Shown: in pieces, positions 1 to 8,614 of the stretch
Layout of the letters: every line of letters begins with the position of its first letter
Position numbering within the stretch: position 1 is the stretch's first letter
Assembly (NCBI GenBank): GCA_965247245.1
Contig: CBDFGV010000003.1
Coordinates: 2,356,001-2,420,000, forward strand
Direction: 5' to 3'
Length of the DNA stretch: 64,000 nucleotides
Origin: Tectiglobus sp965247245
Lineage (GTDB): Bacteria; Pseudomonadota; Alphaproteobacteria; Rhizobiales; Hyphomicrobiaceae
Notes under the pieces: model-generated
Seen by the model: only the letters and a program-made list of their open reading frames with translations
Told to the model about the DNA's origin: nothing
Database searches by the model: none
Made by a program: the position numbers and the translations under genes

Positions 1-1523
1 TCTGAGGCAGCTTTGGCCAACGCATCATTGAACTGACTTCGGTTTGCGAGTCCCGTAAGAGTGTCGTGCTCTGCCAGGTATTTGATGCGTTGCTGCTCGC
101 GTTTGCGGCTAGTGACATCACGAATAGTGACGCCAAAGCTCACCGTGCCATCCACCTGCCACCGGGACAGACAGATTTCGGCATCGAAGTTGCTGCCATC
201 ACCCTTTATGCCCTGCAGCTCCAAGTTAATGCGCGCCGAAGAATGACACTCGCCATTGAAGTCGCGCTTGTCGTCGCTAGCAGTTCGCCATGCACCTTCG
301 AGTGTGTTGTCGAACAGCCTGATTATCGGCATACCGACGAGATCTTTTGCCCGATAGCCAAAGATGTCTTCTGTGGCAGGATTACAGAAGGTGACTGTAC
401 CGGCCTGATCCGTACAAATGATGCCATCGCCCAACGAGTGCGCAATTGTCTGGAAGCGTCGCTGTCCTAGCGTAGCAAGAATTCGGTAAACGCCGATCTC
501 TTCAATAACAGTGAACAGGAAATATCCGACAAGTGCACTCAGTATTAGTGAGGTATCGACGATGACGGGATAGTGGGCTTGGATCCAAAGTGCTGCAGCC
601 TCAATTGAAAGAGCTAAAGCCGCGAGAACAAAGACGCGCACAGCCAGAGACTTGAGGAACGAGACGAGCGTGCAAAGAAGAGCTAGCACTATTAGGCCAG
701 CTAATGTTGTGACTGGGCCCGTAGTGCTCAAAGTCCGATTTTGTGAGATCGACTCGCTTGCCAGTGCTTGCAGAACAGGTCCTGCAATGATGCCATATGT
801 TGGCACGACAAATCGGTCGCCGAGCTCTGCTGCAGTACCACCTATAATAACGCTCTTGCCGCTTAGCTCAGACTTGCCCACACGACCACTAAGAACATCA
901 GCGACCGAGAACTGAGGGATGGAATTGGGATCTATCCCAAAGTCGATTGCAAATTGGCCGCGTTCAGGCAGAAACTTTCCAGCTAGCAGCGCTCCCATAG
1001 AGGGTAGGAACTCACGGCCGATTTGTTCGCCAAAACGATAGTGTCGAATCCTGCCATCAATCTCAGGCTTAACATTGACTGTGACCGGCCATGCATGCTC
1101 GCTCAGGCTCGGTAGAGGAAATGTCGTATGAATAGACCTCCGCCCATCTGGTTCCACCTGGTATTGTTTGAAGACCGGCAGCATAACTGATCCACCGGCG
1201 TTCTCTAGAGCATGCGCTAACGCCGTGTCGTCTGTTGGATTTGATGCTGAGCTAAAGTCGACATCGAACGCCATTTCGGCGACTTCAGCCTGCTGCAGCT
1301 TCCCGACCAGTTCACCGTATACCCGACGAGGCCAAGGCCATACGCCGATCTTACCAATAGCCTTGGGATCAATTGCAATCACGGCAAGCTGCCCTGAGGC
1401 AGGCTGAGTGAGAATGCGAAACCGAGCATCACTTAGGCCAGAGAATACCGCATCACTAATGCCTGTGCCGTAACTCAATACAACACAGGTAAAAACGATG
1501 ACCAATGACCGAAGTCGCCGCAC
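1..1523 (-). CDS. CHASE2-PAS-GGDEF membrane signalling protein (C-terminus outside window)
   Basis: Reading the reverse strand from a GTG at 1523 gives 507 open codons running off the left edge. An N-terminal membrane segment (about residues 6-25) is followed by a periplasmic CHASE2 sensor domain (AVIAIDPKAIG ... WPWPRRVYGEL ... FDVDFS), then three closely spaced membrane helices, a PAS domain (LGDGIICTDQAG ... CNPATEDIFGY) and the start of a GGDEF domain (HDTLTGLANR). The family senses an unknown periplasmic signal and usually makes, and sometimes degrades, cyclic di-GMP. The GGDEF active site and any EAL domain lie beyond the window, so activity cannot be judged. The GTG start is chosen because an in-frame TAG lies upstream, no ATG is available and a G-rich stretch precedes it. 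It follows the FecR gene by 70 bases on the same strand, so the two are probably one operon. Domain calls are by recognition; the enzymatic role is inferred. Confidence 0.8.
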   Translation of the reverse strand, partial: MRRLRSLVIVFTCVVLSYGTGISDAVFSGLSDARFRILTQPASGQLAVIAIDPKAIGKIGVWPWPRRVYGELVGKLQQAEVAEMAFDVDFSSASNPTDDTALAHALENAGGSVMLPVFKQYQVEPDGRRSIHTTFPLPSLSEHAWPVTVNVKPEIDGRIRHYRFGEQIGREFLPSMGALLAGKFLPERGQFAIDFGIDPNSIPQFSVADVLSGRVGKSELSGKSVIIGGTAAELGDRFVVPTYGIIAGPVLQALASESISQNRTLSTTGPVTTLAGLIVLALLCTLVSFLKSLAVRVFVLAALALSIEAAALWIQAHYPVIVDTSLILSALVGYFLFTVIEEIGVYRILATLGQRRFQTIAHSLGDGIICTDQAGTVTFCNPATEDIFGYRAKDLVGMPIIRLFDNTLEGAWRTASDDKRDFNGECHSSARINLELQGIKGDGSNFDAEICLSRWQVDGTVSFGVTIRDVTSRKREQQRIKYLAEHDTLTGLANRSQFNDALAKAAS

Positions 1524-1543
1524 GACTTTGCCCCCACGAAATT

Positions 1544-1582
1544 CCGGTGCGTCTGCTCCCCAAATTGATTGAGACGCACCGG
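1544..1582 (-). promoter_or_regulatory. Perfect 11-bp inverted repeat between FecR and CHASE2 genes
   Basis: CCGGTGCGTCT at 1544-1554 pairs perfectly with AGACGCACCGG at 1572-1582 across a 17-base loop. It starts just after the FecR stop codon and ends about 20 bases before the GTG of the CHASE2 gene. No T run follows on the minus strand, so it looks more like an attenuator or mRNA-stabilising hairpin within an operon than a full terminator. Confidence 0.6.
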
Positions 1583-1593
1583 CTAGCTATTCG

Positions 1594-2805
1594 CTAGTTG
1601 TTCCCGTTTCCGCTGCCGTTTCCGTTTCCGTTTCCGTTGCCGTTTCCGTTGCCGTTTCCGTTTCCGTTTCCGTTTCCGTTTCCGTTTCCGTTTCCGTTGC
1701 CGTTTCCGTTTCCGTTTCCGTTGCCGTTTCCGTTTCCGTTGCCGTTTCCGTTCCCGTTTCCGTTGCCGTTTCCGTTCCCGTTTCCATTGCCGCCACCGCC
1801 GCTATTACCATTCCCATTGCTGTTGCCCGCTCCGTTCCCACCGGATGCAATGGTCGTGCTTTTGCCAAGCCCCACAGCAGCCGGACGGTTGGCCTTGCTC
1901 GGACTCTTCCAGATCGTAAGCCTTTTCTTACTTTCTCTCTTTCGCCCTGCTGCCGAGCGGCGCGCAGACGAAGAACGTGACATGCCCTTCGTGGCGCGAT
2001 GCACGGAAAGCCTAACTGTTCCGATTGGCCGGTTAAGTCGAATGCGACGTCCAACTCTGGCGATACGGCCTCGCCTACGAGTAAGCGTTGAACTTGCCTT
2101 CTTTCTGAAGTTGGCTGGAGTTGCCTGTTTTGGAGCCTTGATCTTGGGACGACCAAGTCCGCTCTTCGGAACTGGTACCCGTTTCACCCTGGCGGCGCGC
2201 GCGGCACCGTTTTGGATGGGGTTGAAAGTGCCCGAGCCACTTAGCTTCAATCCACGCTGGCCGGACGCAAAAGCACGCGCAGCCTGACCTGGCGTCACAA
2301 GAACAAATTGGCCACTGCGCAGTTCGGCTACCTGAACTTTGCCGCGGGTTACATTGACTCGGCTACCTCGCTTATCCACTTCGACAGTGAATTGCGTTCC
2401 CTTCACCACGGCTGCCAAGTACGGCGTCTCTACTTCGAAATGTTTGACGTTTTTCTTCTCAACCTCCAGAAGAAGCTTCCCAGCTTGCTGGAAGATTGTT
2501 GTTCGACCATTCGCTGGTTTCTGTTTTGGAAGACTGATGACGGAGTTCGGAGCTATCAGTACTGTCTCCTTGCCGCGCACGAGCAGAACACGACCCCGAC
2601 GGTCGGTTTGGATACCACTGCCAGGGAGAAGATGCTGACCGCGCTTAAGCTTGGTCGGTTGCTTACCCGGTTCAATCAAATAGCTGCCACCGGAGGCGCG
2701 TTTGACTTGCCAATCAGCCGCAACTGCGCTGGCGGCTACACCTCCCACTAGCATGACCAACAGGGTGATGAGAGATAGAACTGACCGTATCGATAGCTTT
2801 AACAA
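1594..2805 (-). CDS. Secreted FecR-domain protein with long Gly-Asn repeat tail
   Basis: 403 residues. A signal peptide (residues 1-30, ending SAVAA) is followed by a FecR domain at about 55-175, seen in GSGIQTDRRGRVLLV and TPYLAAVVKGTQFTVEV. A basic, Arg/Lys-rich linker spans about 200-310. From about residue 325 to the end the chain is almost pure Gly-Asn, encoded by a tandem hexanucleotide. FecR domains are periplasmic; the classical FecR signals iron-citrate uptake, but FecR next to CHASE2 proteins is a different arrangement and its job is not known. No anti-sigma N-terminal region or sigma factor is present here. The gene lies upstream of the CHASE2-PAS-GGDEF gene and divergent from the TpsB-like gene. 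A plausible idea is that it is an envelope or surface partner of the sensor or of the TpsB pore; this is inference. Confidence 0.8.
   Translation of the reverse strand: MLKLSIRSVLSLITLLVMLVGGVAASAVAADWQVKRASGGSYLIEPGKQPTKLKRGQHLLPGSGIQTDRRGRVLLVRGKETVLIAPNSVISLPKQKPANGRTTIFQQAGKLLLEVEKKNVKHFEVETPYLAAVVKGTQFTVEVDKRGSRVNVTRGKVQVAELRSGQFVLVTPGQAARAFASGQRGLKLSGSGTFNPIQNGAARAARVKRVPVPKSGLGRPKIKAPKQATPANFRKKASSTLTRRRGRIARVGRRIRLNRPIGTVRLSVHRATKGMSRSSSARRSAAGRKRESKKRLTIWKSPSKANRPAAVGLGKSTTIASGGNGAGNSNGNGNSGGGGNGNGNGNGNGNGNGNGNGNGNGNGNGNGNGNGNGNGNGNGNGNGNGNGNGNGNGNGNGSGNGNN
1600..1797. repeat. Tandem hexanucleotide array encoding (Gly-Asn)n
   Basis: About 32 head-to-tail copies of a hexamer, read on the plus strand as CCGTTT or CCGTTG (with a few CCGTTC/CCGCTG), which encode Gly-Asn on the minus strand. 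Copy-number slippage would lengthen or shorten the FecR tail without breaking the reading frame. The repeat unit is far too short, and has no spacers, for a CRISPR array. Confidence 0.9.
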
Positions 2806-2881
2806 CGCAAGAACTCCGAAAGCTTACTGATCCGGGACTACGTTCGCAGTCGACCGGTACGGGCAATTTACCAAACACAAC

Positions 2882-2938
2882 TTAATGCAATCTAAGATTG
2901 TTCATATACTCTAATAATTCAATTTAAGATTGCATTAA
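2882..2938. promoter_or_regulatory. Operator-like inverted repeats in FecR/TpsB divergent promoter
   Basis: TTAATGCAATCT (2882-2893) is the exact reverse complement of AGATTGCATTAA (2927-2938). In addition CAATCT-A-AGATTG (2888-2900) is a perfect compact palindrome, so the half-site AGATTG occurs three times in 51 bases of AT-rich DNA. It lies between the divergent FecR (start 2805) and TpsB (start 3031) genes and is well placed to regulate both. The binding protein is not identified. Confidence 0.6.
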
Positions 2939-3030
2939 CTGTAACGGCAGTAGCTTGCAGATCGTGCCTGCGTTCGATCTTCTTCTCGCTTCTCAACAAC
3001 TATTGGCGACTGCTGACGCAAGGTACCTGC

Positions 3031-4740
3031 ATGTCCTCGACCGGGCTTCCGATACGTTTTCTTAGAGTGCTGACAATCCTCATCAGTATGAGCTTGGCCG
3101 GACAGCCGCCAGCAAAGGCTGCCGAAAGCACAAACGTGGATTCCGGACTTGCTGAGCGCAAAGCGAAGGATCGCGAACGCAAGCAACAGCGAGCAAAGAA
3201 CCAGCCGAACCTCGCCACAACGGCTAGGGCCAGCCAAGACGTTAGCGCAAGCCATGATCCACTGTTCACTCTCAAATCTGTTGAGATCGCCGGTGCATCT
3301 GCCATTAGGCCCGAAGCGCTGAGCAAGGCCTATCAGGCTTACTTGGGTCGACCCGTATCTGAGGCGGATCTGGCAAAGATCGCAGAAGCCATAACGCAAT
3401 CCTATCAGACCGCTGGTTACCTTCTCAGCCGCGCTTACCTTCCGCCGCAAGATATCAATGGCGGCGCCGTACGGGTGCAGGTTGTCGAAGGCAGCATCGG
3501 AACTGTTTTATTCGAAGGCGGTGATGCCAATCAATTTGGTCTTCGCAAGTTTGCTGCCCATCTCTCGCGTGAGCTTCCTTTGACACGTAAGACTTTTGAA
3601 CGACAGCTTCTACTCATCAACGACACGCCAGGTGTTGAGGTGGAAGACACTGTTCTTCGCGAGCTTGGGAACGCGTCTGGACGGTTTGAACTGACAATCG
3701 TCCTGAAGACATGGCGTATTTGGGCCCAAGCTGGAATGGACAACCGGGGCACAGATGACATTGGACCAATACAGGGATACGCCACTGCCGCTGCCAACTC
3801 AGTATTGTCCCCTGGCGGATCAGCTGTCGCTACGATCTCGACAATCCCTGATGAGACGAACGAGTTATCCTTCGGCAGGTTGTCACTGGAACACCTCGTT
3901 GGCGACAACGGTAGCAAGCTCAGTTTTGCGGCCTCCCGATCGAGACTGAGACCCAACGGCGAGCGTCGACTTCGCAACACCAAGATCAAGACAGACAACT
4001 TCACGCTCAAAGGCACGCTTGTAAGCTATCGCTCGCGGGAGCGCTCGCTCTGGTTGAGTCTTGAAGGTGGCACGCGGCTCGAAGAGGAACGAGATCAGTC
4101 TGGACTGATTTACCGGGATCGCATTCGTGCCATTAGCTTACTCGCAGACCTGCACGCTCAGGATCGGCTCGGTGGCATGAATTATCTGACCGTTAATCTC
4201 AGGCAAGGCTTCTCGGTGTTTGGAGCATCTCGCGCCGGTGATCAGAACTTGTCGCGCTATGATGGGCGGGGAGACTTCACGAAACTCTTTGCATCTTACT
4301 ATCGCGTCCAAACCTTGCGCGGGAACTGGTCGCTTGCACTTTCCGCCGAAGCGCAGGTTTCCTCAAATGCATTGCTCTCGTCTGAAGAGTTCTACCTAGG
4401 CGGTTCATCGATTGGCCGTGCATTTGAAGGCGGCGAAATCAGTGGCGATAGTGGTTTGGGCGGCGTAGCAGAGTTGCGCTATGAGCAAACAACTGAAAGA
4501 TCGCTACTGAAGAGTTGGATGGTTTATGGCTTCGTCGACGGCGGTACAGTCTGGAACCGCAACTCCAACGGTACGTCAACCTTGAGCTTGGCCTCCTTCG
4601 GTGCCGGTGCCCGGTTTGAGCTACCTCAAGATATACGCGTTGGTGTGGAAGTAGCAAAGCCGTTTCAAGAACACACTTGGGCAGAAAACGGCGACCATGT
4701 ACGGGCATCCGTCTCTCTCTCGCATTCAGTCAAGTTCTGA
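3031..4740 (+). CDS. ShlB/FhaC/HecB-type two-partner secretion outer-membrane protein (TpsB-like)
   Basis: 569 residues. An N-terminal signal region (about 1-31, ending PAKAA) is followed by a charged linker and a POTRA-type domain at about 79-165 (FTLKSVEIAGASAI ... YQTAGYLLSRAYLPPQ ... VQVVEGSIG). The rest is a beta-barrel that ends in Phe, as outer-membrane proteins do. The conserved loop-6 arginine appears in IGRAFEGGEISGD. TpsB proteins export a large TpsA adhesin or haemolysin through the barrel. No TpsA gene with a filamentous-haemagglutinin N-terminus is present in the window, so this is an orphan here or has a different partner, possibly the divergent FecR protein or the downstream caspase-like protein. 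AAGG lies 9 bases before the chosen ATG. The family call is confident; the cargo is unknown. Confidence 0.85.
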   Translation: MSSTGLPIRFLRVLTILISMSLAGQPPAKAAESTNVDSGLAERKAKDRERKQQRAKNQPNLATTARASQDVSASHDPLFTLKSVEIAGASAIRPEALSKAYQAYLGRPVSEADLAKIAEAITQSYQTAGYLLSRAYLPPQDINGGAVRVQVVEGSIGTVLFEGGDANQFGLRKFAAHLSRELPLTRKTFERQLLLINDTPGVEVEDTVLRELGNASGRFELTIVLKTWRIWAQAGMDNRGTDDIGPIQGYATAAANSVLSPGGSAVATISTIPDETNELSFGRLSLEHLVGDNGSKLSFAASRSRLRPNGERRLRNTKIKTDNFTLKGTLVSYRSRERSLWLSLEGGTRLEEERDQSGLIYRDRIRAISLLADLHAQDRLGGMNYLTVNLRQGFSVFGASRAGDQNLSRYDGRGDFTKLFASYYRVQTLRGNWSLALSAEAQVSSNALLSSEEFYLGGSSIGRAFEGGEISGDSGLGGVAELRYEQTTERSLLKSWMVYGFVDGGTVWNRNSNGTSTLSLASFGAGARFELPQDIRVGVEVAKPFQEHTWAENGDHVRASVSLSHSVKF

Positions 4741-5825
4741 CCGAATTGAATTACTTGATAGACCGCTTTGTGGACCTTTTGAGACAAAGCGCTGACCTGA
4801 CTTTCAGATGGCGGGTAGCCCGGTCGAGACAACAACACGATCTGATCCATGTCCGCTTCTGGTCGAAGCAGACGTCAACTTTCACAAACGTGATTCTGCG
4901 TCAGGTCCGGTTATGGCCCATCGCGACTGTCGTCCCAGCGCTAGGCCATGTCTGCTTGGAAGGGGTATAGCGGAAGCACTACGCTCGCTTAGCCTTTAGC
5001 CGCCTCTGACCCAAAGCGCGCGTTTAGCATCGACTCACTTTTGAGTGGGTTTCGGCAGACTGCCTCCAACCAGCTGACATCGAGTGCGCTCAAGGTGAAG
5101 AAATTGTATCATCATTGATACCTACTGTTTCGTCACCAAAACCAGACGTCCAGCAGTCGGCAAGTGTTTCCGCCTCAAACAGAAATTGGATTTCTTACAA
5201 CCCGAAAGCCGGGCTCTGCACTGGCTAATGCTCCGAGCATCATTCTCAAAAGCTAAGCACAGCATATAGGCCAAGCAACTGGTTTTTGAAGTCGAGCCTT
5301 TCGACTTGGGATCCGATCTACTGGATTGCCTCTTCGTTTTGCTAAACTGCTTGGCATACCTTTTTTCGAGCAAGCCCTCTGCATCTGGAAGGCTTAATGG
5401 TCTTGAGGCCCACCGGTGTTCTGCTCGTTAGTGAGTGGTTGCTCAGATTGCCAACCGCCAGTTTCAGCGCTGCCCTGCTTCTTGCCCCCAGTTGCCAGCG
5501 ATGCGTCCAGAATAGAATCCCAATCGCTTCAATTGTTCTTGCCGAGTTCAGTAACCCGCTTGCTTTTGTCCATTTCTATGTCTGAAAACAAACGTGCTTG
5601 GCCTGACCATCGATCGTACGAATCAGGTTTTATACGATATTCAGTTGGCGAGATTTGTATGGGTTGGCAATGCGGTGACAGCTATCCGGCCACCATTTTC
5701 CCGGAATGTCCGATGAAACTGTTCCTCCATTCCAAAAAGCAAGTGGATAGCTTCAGTCGAGGGGTGGCGCAGCATTGGTCCATTGATAATCTAATATCTC
5801 TATCCGATTAGGTGCGCAGCACGAT
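4741..5825. other. Non-coding, repeat-bearing spacer
   Basis: About 1.1 kb without a convincing gene. The segment 4794-4857 is a near copy of 49854-49917 (three differences in 64 bases) and contains the GTCCGCT motif of the dispersed repeat family. A small hairpin (ACTCA/TGAGT) lies near 5034. One frame stays open from 5416 to 5811, but it has no recognisable motif and no good ribosome site, so it is not called as a gene. Confidence 0.6.
4794..4925. repeat. Dispersed repeat, type A copy 1
   Basis: Matches 49854-49982. The first 64 bases differ at three positions; similarity then weakens but continues through GGTCGAAGCAGACG and a later block CAAGTCCGG/CAGGTCCGG TT-TGGCCCATC. The homology also extends about 20 bases upstream (TTTTGAGACAA-GCGCTGACCTGA). 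It has no coding capacity. Confidence 0.8.
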
Positions 5826-7403
5826 ATGCTTCATGGATTGCTCATACTCTTTGGCCTCGTGTTTTTTATCAGCCCAGGATTGGCCGAAAAGCGCATTGCA
5901 CTTCTTATTGGTAATGAAAGCTATACGAGAGAGATCGGACCGCTATCCAATCCTGTCAACGACGTCAATTTGATCGCGGACACACTGAGAAAGATTGGTT
6001 TCTCGAGTTCTGACATAACCATTGTCAAGAATGGATCGCGTAGACAGATCCTTCGAGCTGTCGAACAGCACACAACAAACCTGGCCAACGCTGGCGACAA
6101 TGCCGTTGGTTTTCTGTATTACTCAGGACATGGAATTGCCAACCAACTTGACAGGCGCAACTACCTGATTCCTGTCGACGTTGAACGGTTTGATGTCGAT
6201 GTGTGGTACGACGCTGTACCGTTGGATGAGATCGTCTCCAAGCTTTCCAAGCGCGCGCCGCGTGCTGCAAACTTTGTCATCTTCGATGCTTGCCGTAACC
6301 TGCTGAATGCCACGACGAAAGGCGGCAAGGGTTTCGTTCCGGTGCAGACGCGCCGCGGGATGCTGATTGCCTTTTCCACTGACCCCGGAGAGACAGCTAG
6401 TGACGCCGGCAAGGGTGGCGGGCCATACGCAAAGGCATTGGCTGAACAACTCGCAAGACCCGGCCAAGATCATCTCGATCTTTTCCAGAACGTAAAAGAG
6501 CAAGTGCATCGTCGGACCGGAGTGCAGGTGCCGTGGACAAGAGACGGAATGCTTCAGCGTGTTTATCTTGCAGGCAAACGATCGTTACTGGATCGCCGTG
6601 CAGAAATAGCATTCTGGAGATCGGTCAGCACCAGTACTGATCCAAAAGTCGTTAGAACATACCTGAAGTCATATCCCGAAGGAGAATTTGCAGCACTGGC
6701 GCGAGCGCTTGCTAAGAACTTGCAACAAGCGGAGAGAGAAAAGGCAAATACTCGAGCCTCTTCCACCCGTTCGGAGATCGCGTCAGGGCAGAAGCAACGG
6801 ACCGCGCTAGCAGGATCACAAAACAAACGGGATGCTGAACCCGTGGCTGCAAGCAATGCCGTACCGCAATTACAATCTCGTGATCAGCAGGCCATCACCT
6901 CGAATGTGGAGGCTGATCAACAGACACCTTTGGCTCGAGATACATTGGACGGCAAAACAGACGAAGAGACGAACAGTCCAACCAGCCCCAATTTGCAGCT
7001 AACTATGAACCTGCAAAAACAGTTGGCGCGCGTCGGTTGTGATCCTGGCGAGATTGATGGCGTATGGGGTGTGAGGAGCCAACGATCGATCGCAATGTAC
7101 AACAAACATGCGAAAAGTAAGCTTGAAGGCTCAAACCCTTCGTTTGATGCTTTGGATCATGTACGGCGACAAAAGAAACGAGTGTGCCCGCTACCGATCC
7201 AACAGCAATCGGGGACAGTCAATAGCAAGCCTGCCCGACCGAATATCAAAAGCCAGCCACCAAAGAAGACTGTAAGACGGCGCAAGGACTGCATGCCTTT
7301 CGCCGTGTGCCTAAGGAAATGCCAGAATGATGAGTTGCCATATCCATCTGGCAACTGCGCACGCGTATGCGGTGACTATCTTGTTAACACCTGCAAGCGA
7401 TAG
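5826..7403 (+). CDS. Secreted caspase-like (peptidase C14) protein with peptidoglycan-binding-like region
   Basis: 525 residues. A signal peptide (about 1-20) is followed by a caspase/metacaspase p20-like domain at 22-250. The catalytic pair is visible as His102 in YYSGHGI and Cys156 in FDACRN. A Gln/Thr-rich linker follows, then at about 395-435 a short peptidoglycan-binding-like motif (LARVGCDPGEIDGVWGVRSQ), and a cysteine-rich basic C-terminus with six Cys in the last 40 residues. Family members cleave after Arg/Lys or Asp; the substrate here is unknown. The signal peptide places it outside the cytoplasm, unlike metacaspases involved in cell death. It follows the TpsB-like gene on the same strand after a 1.1-kb spacer, so co-transcription is doubtful. 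The same C-terminal peptidoglycan-binding-like motif recurs in the TPR protein at 43852-45144. Confidence 0.85.
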   Translation: MLHGLLILFGLVFFISPGLAEKRIALLIGNESYTREIGPLSNPVNDVNLIADTLRKIGFSSSDITIVKNGSRRQILRAVEQHTTNLANAGDNAVGFLYYSGHGIANQLDRRNYLIPVDVERFDVDVWYDAVPLDEIVSKLSKRAPRAANFVIFDACRNLLNATTKGGKGFVPVQTRRGMLIAFSTDPGETASDAGKGGGPYAKALAEQLARPGQDHLDLFQNVKEQVHRRTGVQVPWTRDGMLQRVYLAGKRSLLDRRAEIAFWRSVSTSTDPKVVRTYLKSYPEGEFAALARALAKNLQQAEREKANTRASSTRSEIASGQKQRTALAGSQNKRDAEPVAASNAVPQLQSRDQQAITSNVEADQQTPLARDTLDGKTDEETNSPTSPNLQLTMNLQKQLARVGCDPGEIDGVWGVRSQRSIAMYNKHAKSKLEGSNPSFDALDHVRRQKKRVCPLPIQQQSGTVNSKPARPNIKSQPPKKTVRRRKDCMPFAVCLRKCQNDELPYPSGNCARVCGDYLVNTCKR

Positions 7404-7805
7404 AAGGCATCGCCAGACCTCGGGCAGGATGGATGTATTGCTAGACGTTTGGCATACTCGAGACTTACCTTCATGGAGAGAAGGAATCGCGGGTTGTGTT
7501 AAAATGCGAAAGTTGTTTTAGCTCTTACGCGGCTTGTCGGAGGCATGACATGAATCTGTGTGTCTAGGGTCAGAATTGGGAGCCTGCTGTTCGGATGTAA
7601 ATTTGAGCCCCTAGCGCACAACTCCCTAGATCGGATGAGGAGGCCGTTATGCCTGGAGACTCCGACAACCTTCGTTTATTGGCTGCGGCGATGTCTCTTC
7701 GTGACCCTTTTCGACCATCGCCCGAGCGTTCGGCTATGTCAGCTTAGAAGAGCATAGCGGACCCGATCTGCTTGCGATGGCCATTTCTGGCCGTGACCCA
7801 AAGGG

Positions 7806-7911
7806 TGCGTTTAGCCGTGGCTAACTTTACTGAACCGGATGTCCGCTGTTAGTGAGAGCGGACTTGGCCATCTGCTGCGTTGCTGCAAGACCACGCAAAC
7901 GAGCCGATGGG
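7806..7911. repeat. Dispersed repeat, type B copy 1
   Basis: Similar to 50081-50187: both run from CGTTTAGCCG-GGCTAA through an imperfect hairpin (GTCCGCT ... AGCGGAC here) to GTTGCTGCAA and CGCAAAC-AGCCGATG. The two copies are clearly related but diverged, and neither has an open frame. Confidence 0.7.
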
Positions 7912-8064
7912 CTACACGGGCGCTAAGATCAAACAGGCAAAGTTCGAGGCGCAGGTTCAAATTGCATTCCCAGGCAAATTGAGCGCGGTCGAAGTAGCCT
8001 CGAAAGCAGAACTGAAATGCTCGGTCGCAAGCTTTCTCCGTTGGGCCAGAAGCAGACATGTGAT

Positions 8065-8145
8065 GTCTAGCGATGTTGTTATGGTCTAGCCACCCGCAAT
8101 ATGAACATCAGGCATCACCTGTTGGTGCAAAGTCCATAAGGCGGA
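8065..8145. repeat. Dispersed repeat, type C copy 1
   Basis: Related to 35665-35746: shared blocks are CTAGCGATGTT, ATGA-C--CA, CACCT-(G/C)TGGTGC and the ending GCGGAC. It directly adjoins type B sequence, suggesting that types B and C are parts of one longer decayed unit. Confidence 0.6.
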
Positions 8146-8188
8146 CGTCAATTCGCTGGAGGATGCTAGGTGGGTCAATATCTCGTGT

Positions 8189-8611
8189 TTATGGACTGGA
8201 GAGGATCTTCAATGTGAGACGAGTAGCGACCAGACCGCCAATAATACCAGCCACAAAAAGCAGTACATCCCCCCGGCCCGTACCGACAGCTGGGAGTGCA
8301 CCGCCGGGACAGAAACCAGTTATGCCCCAGCCGATGCCAAATATCGCAGCTCCGACAATCAGCCTGAGGTCAAGGTCACTACGATCTGGCAAGTGAAAGT
8401 GGTTAGAAAGTAGCGGACGGCCTCTCTTGAAAATGAGTCGATAGCCAAGCAATGTTGTCAGCAGCGCCCCGCCCATGACGAACATCAAGCTGGGATCCCA
8501 CGCACCGGTAAAATCAAAGAAGTTCAGAACCTTAGCAGGGCTTGCCATGCCCGATATCAAGATACCGATGCCGAAGATAATGCCCGCTATTAAGGCGACA
8601 ACAGCTTGCAT
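8189..8611 (-). CDS. YeeE/YedE-family membrane protein, PmpB-like (DUF6691)
   Basis: 140 residues with four hydrophobic segments. The pattern GIGWGITGFCPGGALP (near residue 95) carries the conserved Cys of the family, and GIIFGIGILISGMASPAKVLNF is the typical opening. These half-size proteins pair with a second half to form a channel-like transporter thought to import sulfur compounds such as thiosulfate or sulfur species. The partner gene starts only 3 bases upstream on the same strand, which supports a two-gene operon. In other alphaproteobacteria such pairs are often near a BigR/ArsR-type repressor and sulfide-detoxifying genes; none is adjacent here. Confidence 0.85.
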   Translation of the reverse strand: MQAVVALIAGIIFGIGILISGMASPAKVLNFFDFTGAWDPSLMFVMGGALLTTLLGYRLIFKRGRPLLSNHFHLPDRSDLDLRLIVGAAIFGIGWGITGFCPGGALPAVGTGRGDVLLFVAGIIGGLVATRLTLKILSSP

Positions 8612-8614
8612 TGC

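Larger units (their letters stand above)
7404..8188. other. Non-coding spacer with dispersed repeats
   Basis: No credible gene. It holds repeat copies at 7806-7911 (GTCCGCTGTTAGTGAGAGCGGAC inverted motif within it) and 8065-8145, each matching another non-coding region of the window. Confidence 0.6.

Noticed and set aside
1600..1797. CRISPR-like array
   Set aside because: Units are 6 bases, without spacers, and sit inside a coding region.
1598..2287. Open frame on the plus strand with repeated Phe-Pro
   Set aside because: It is only the complement of the Gly-Asn hexamer array of the FecR gene; no ribosome site or real domain.
5416..5811. 131-codon open frame between TpsB-like and caspase-like genes
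   Set aside because: No good ribosome site, no recognised motif, in a repeat-bearing spacer.
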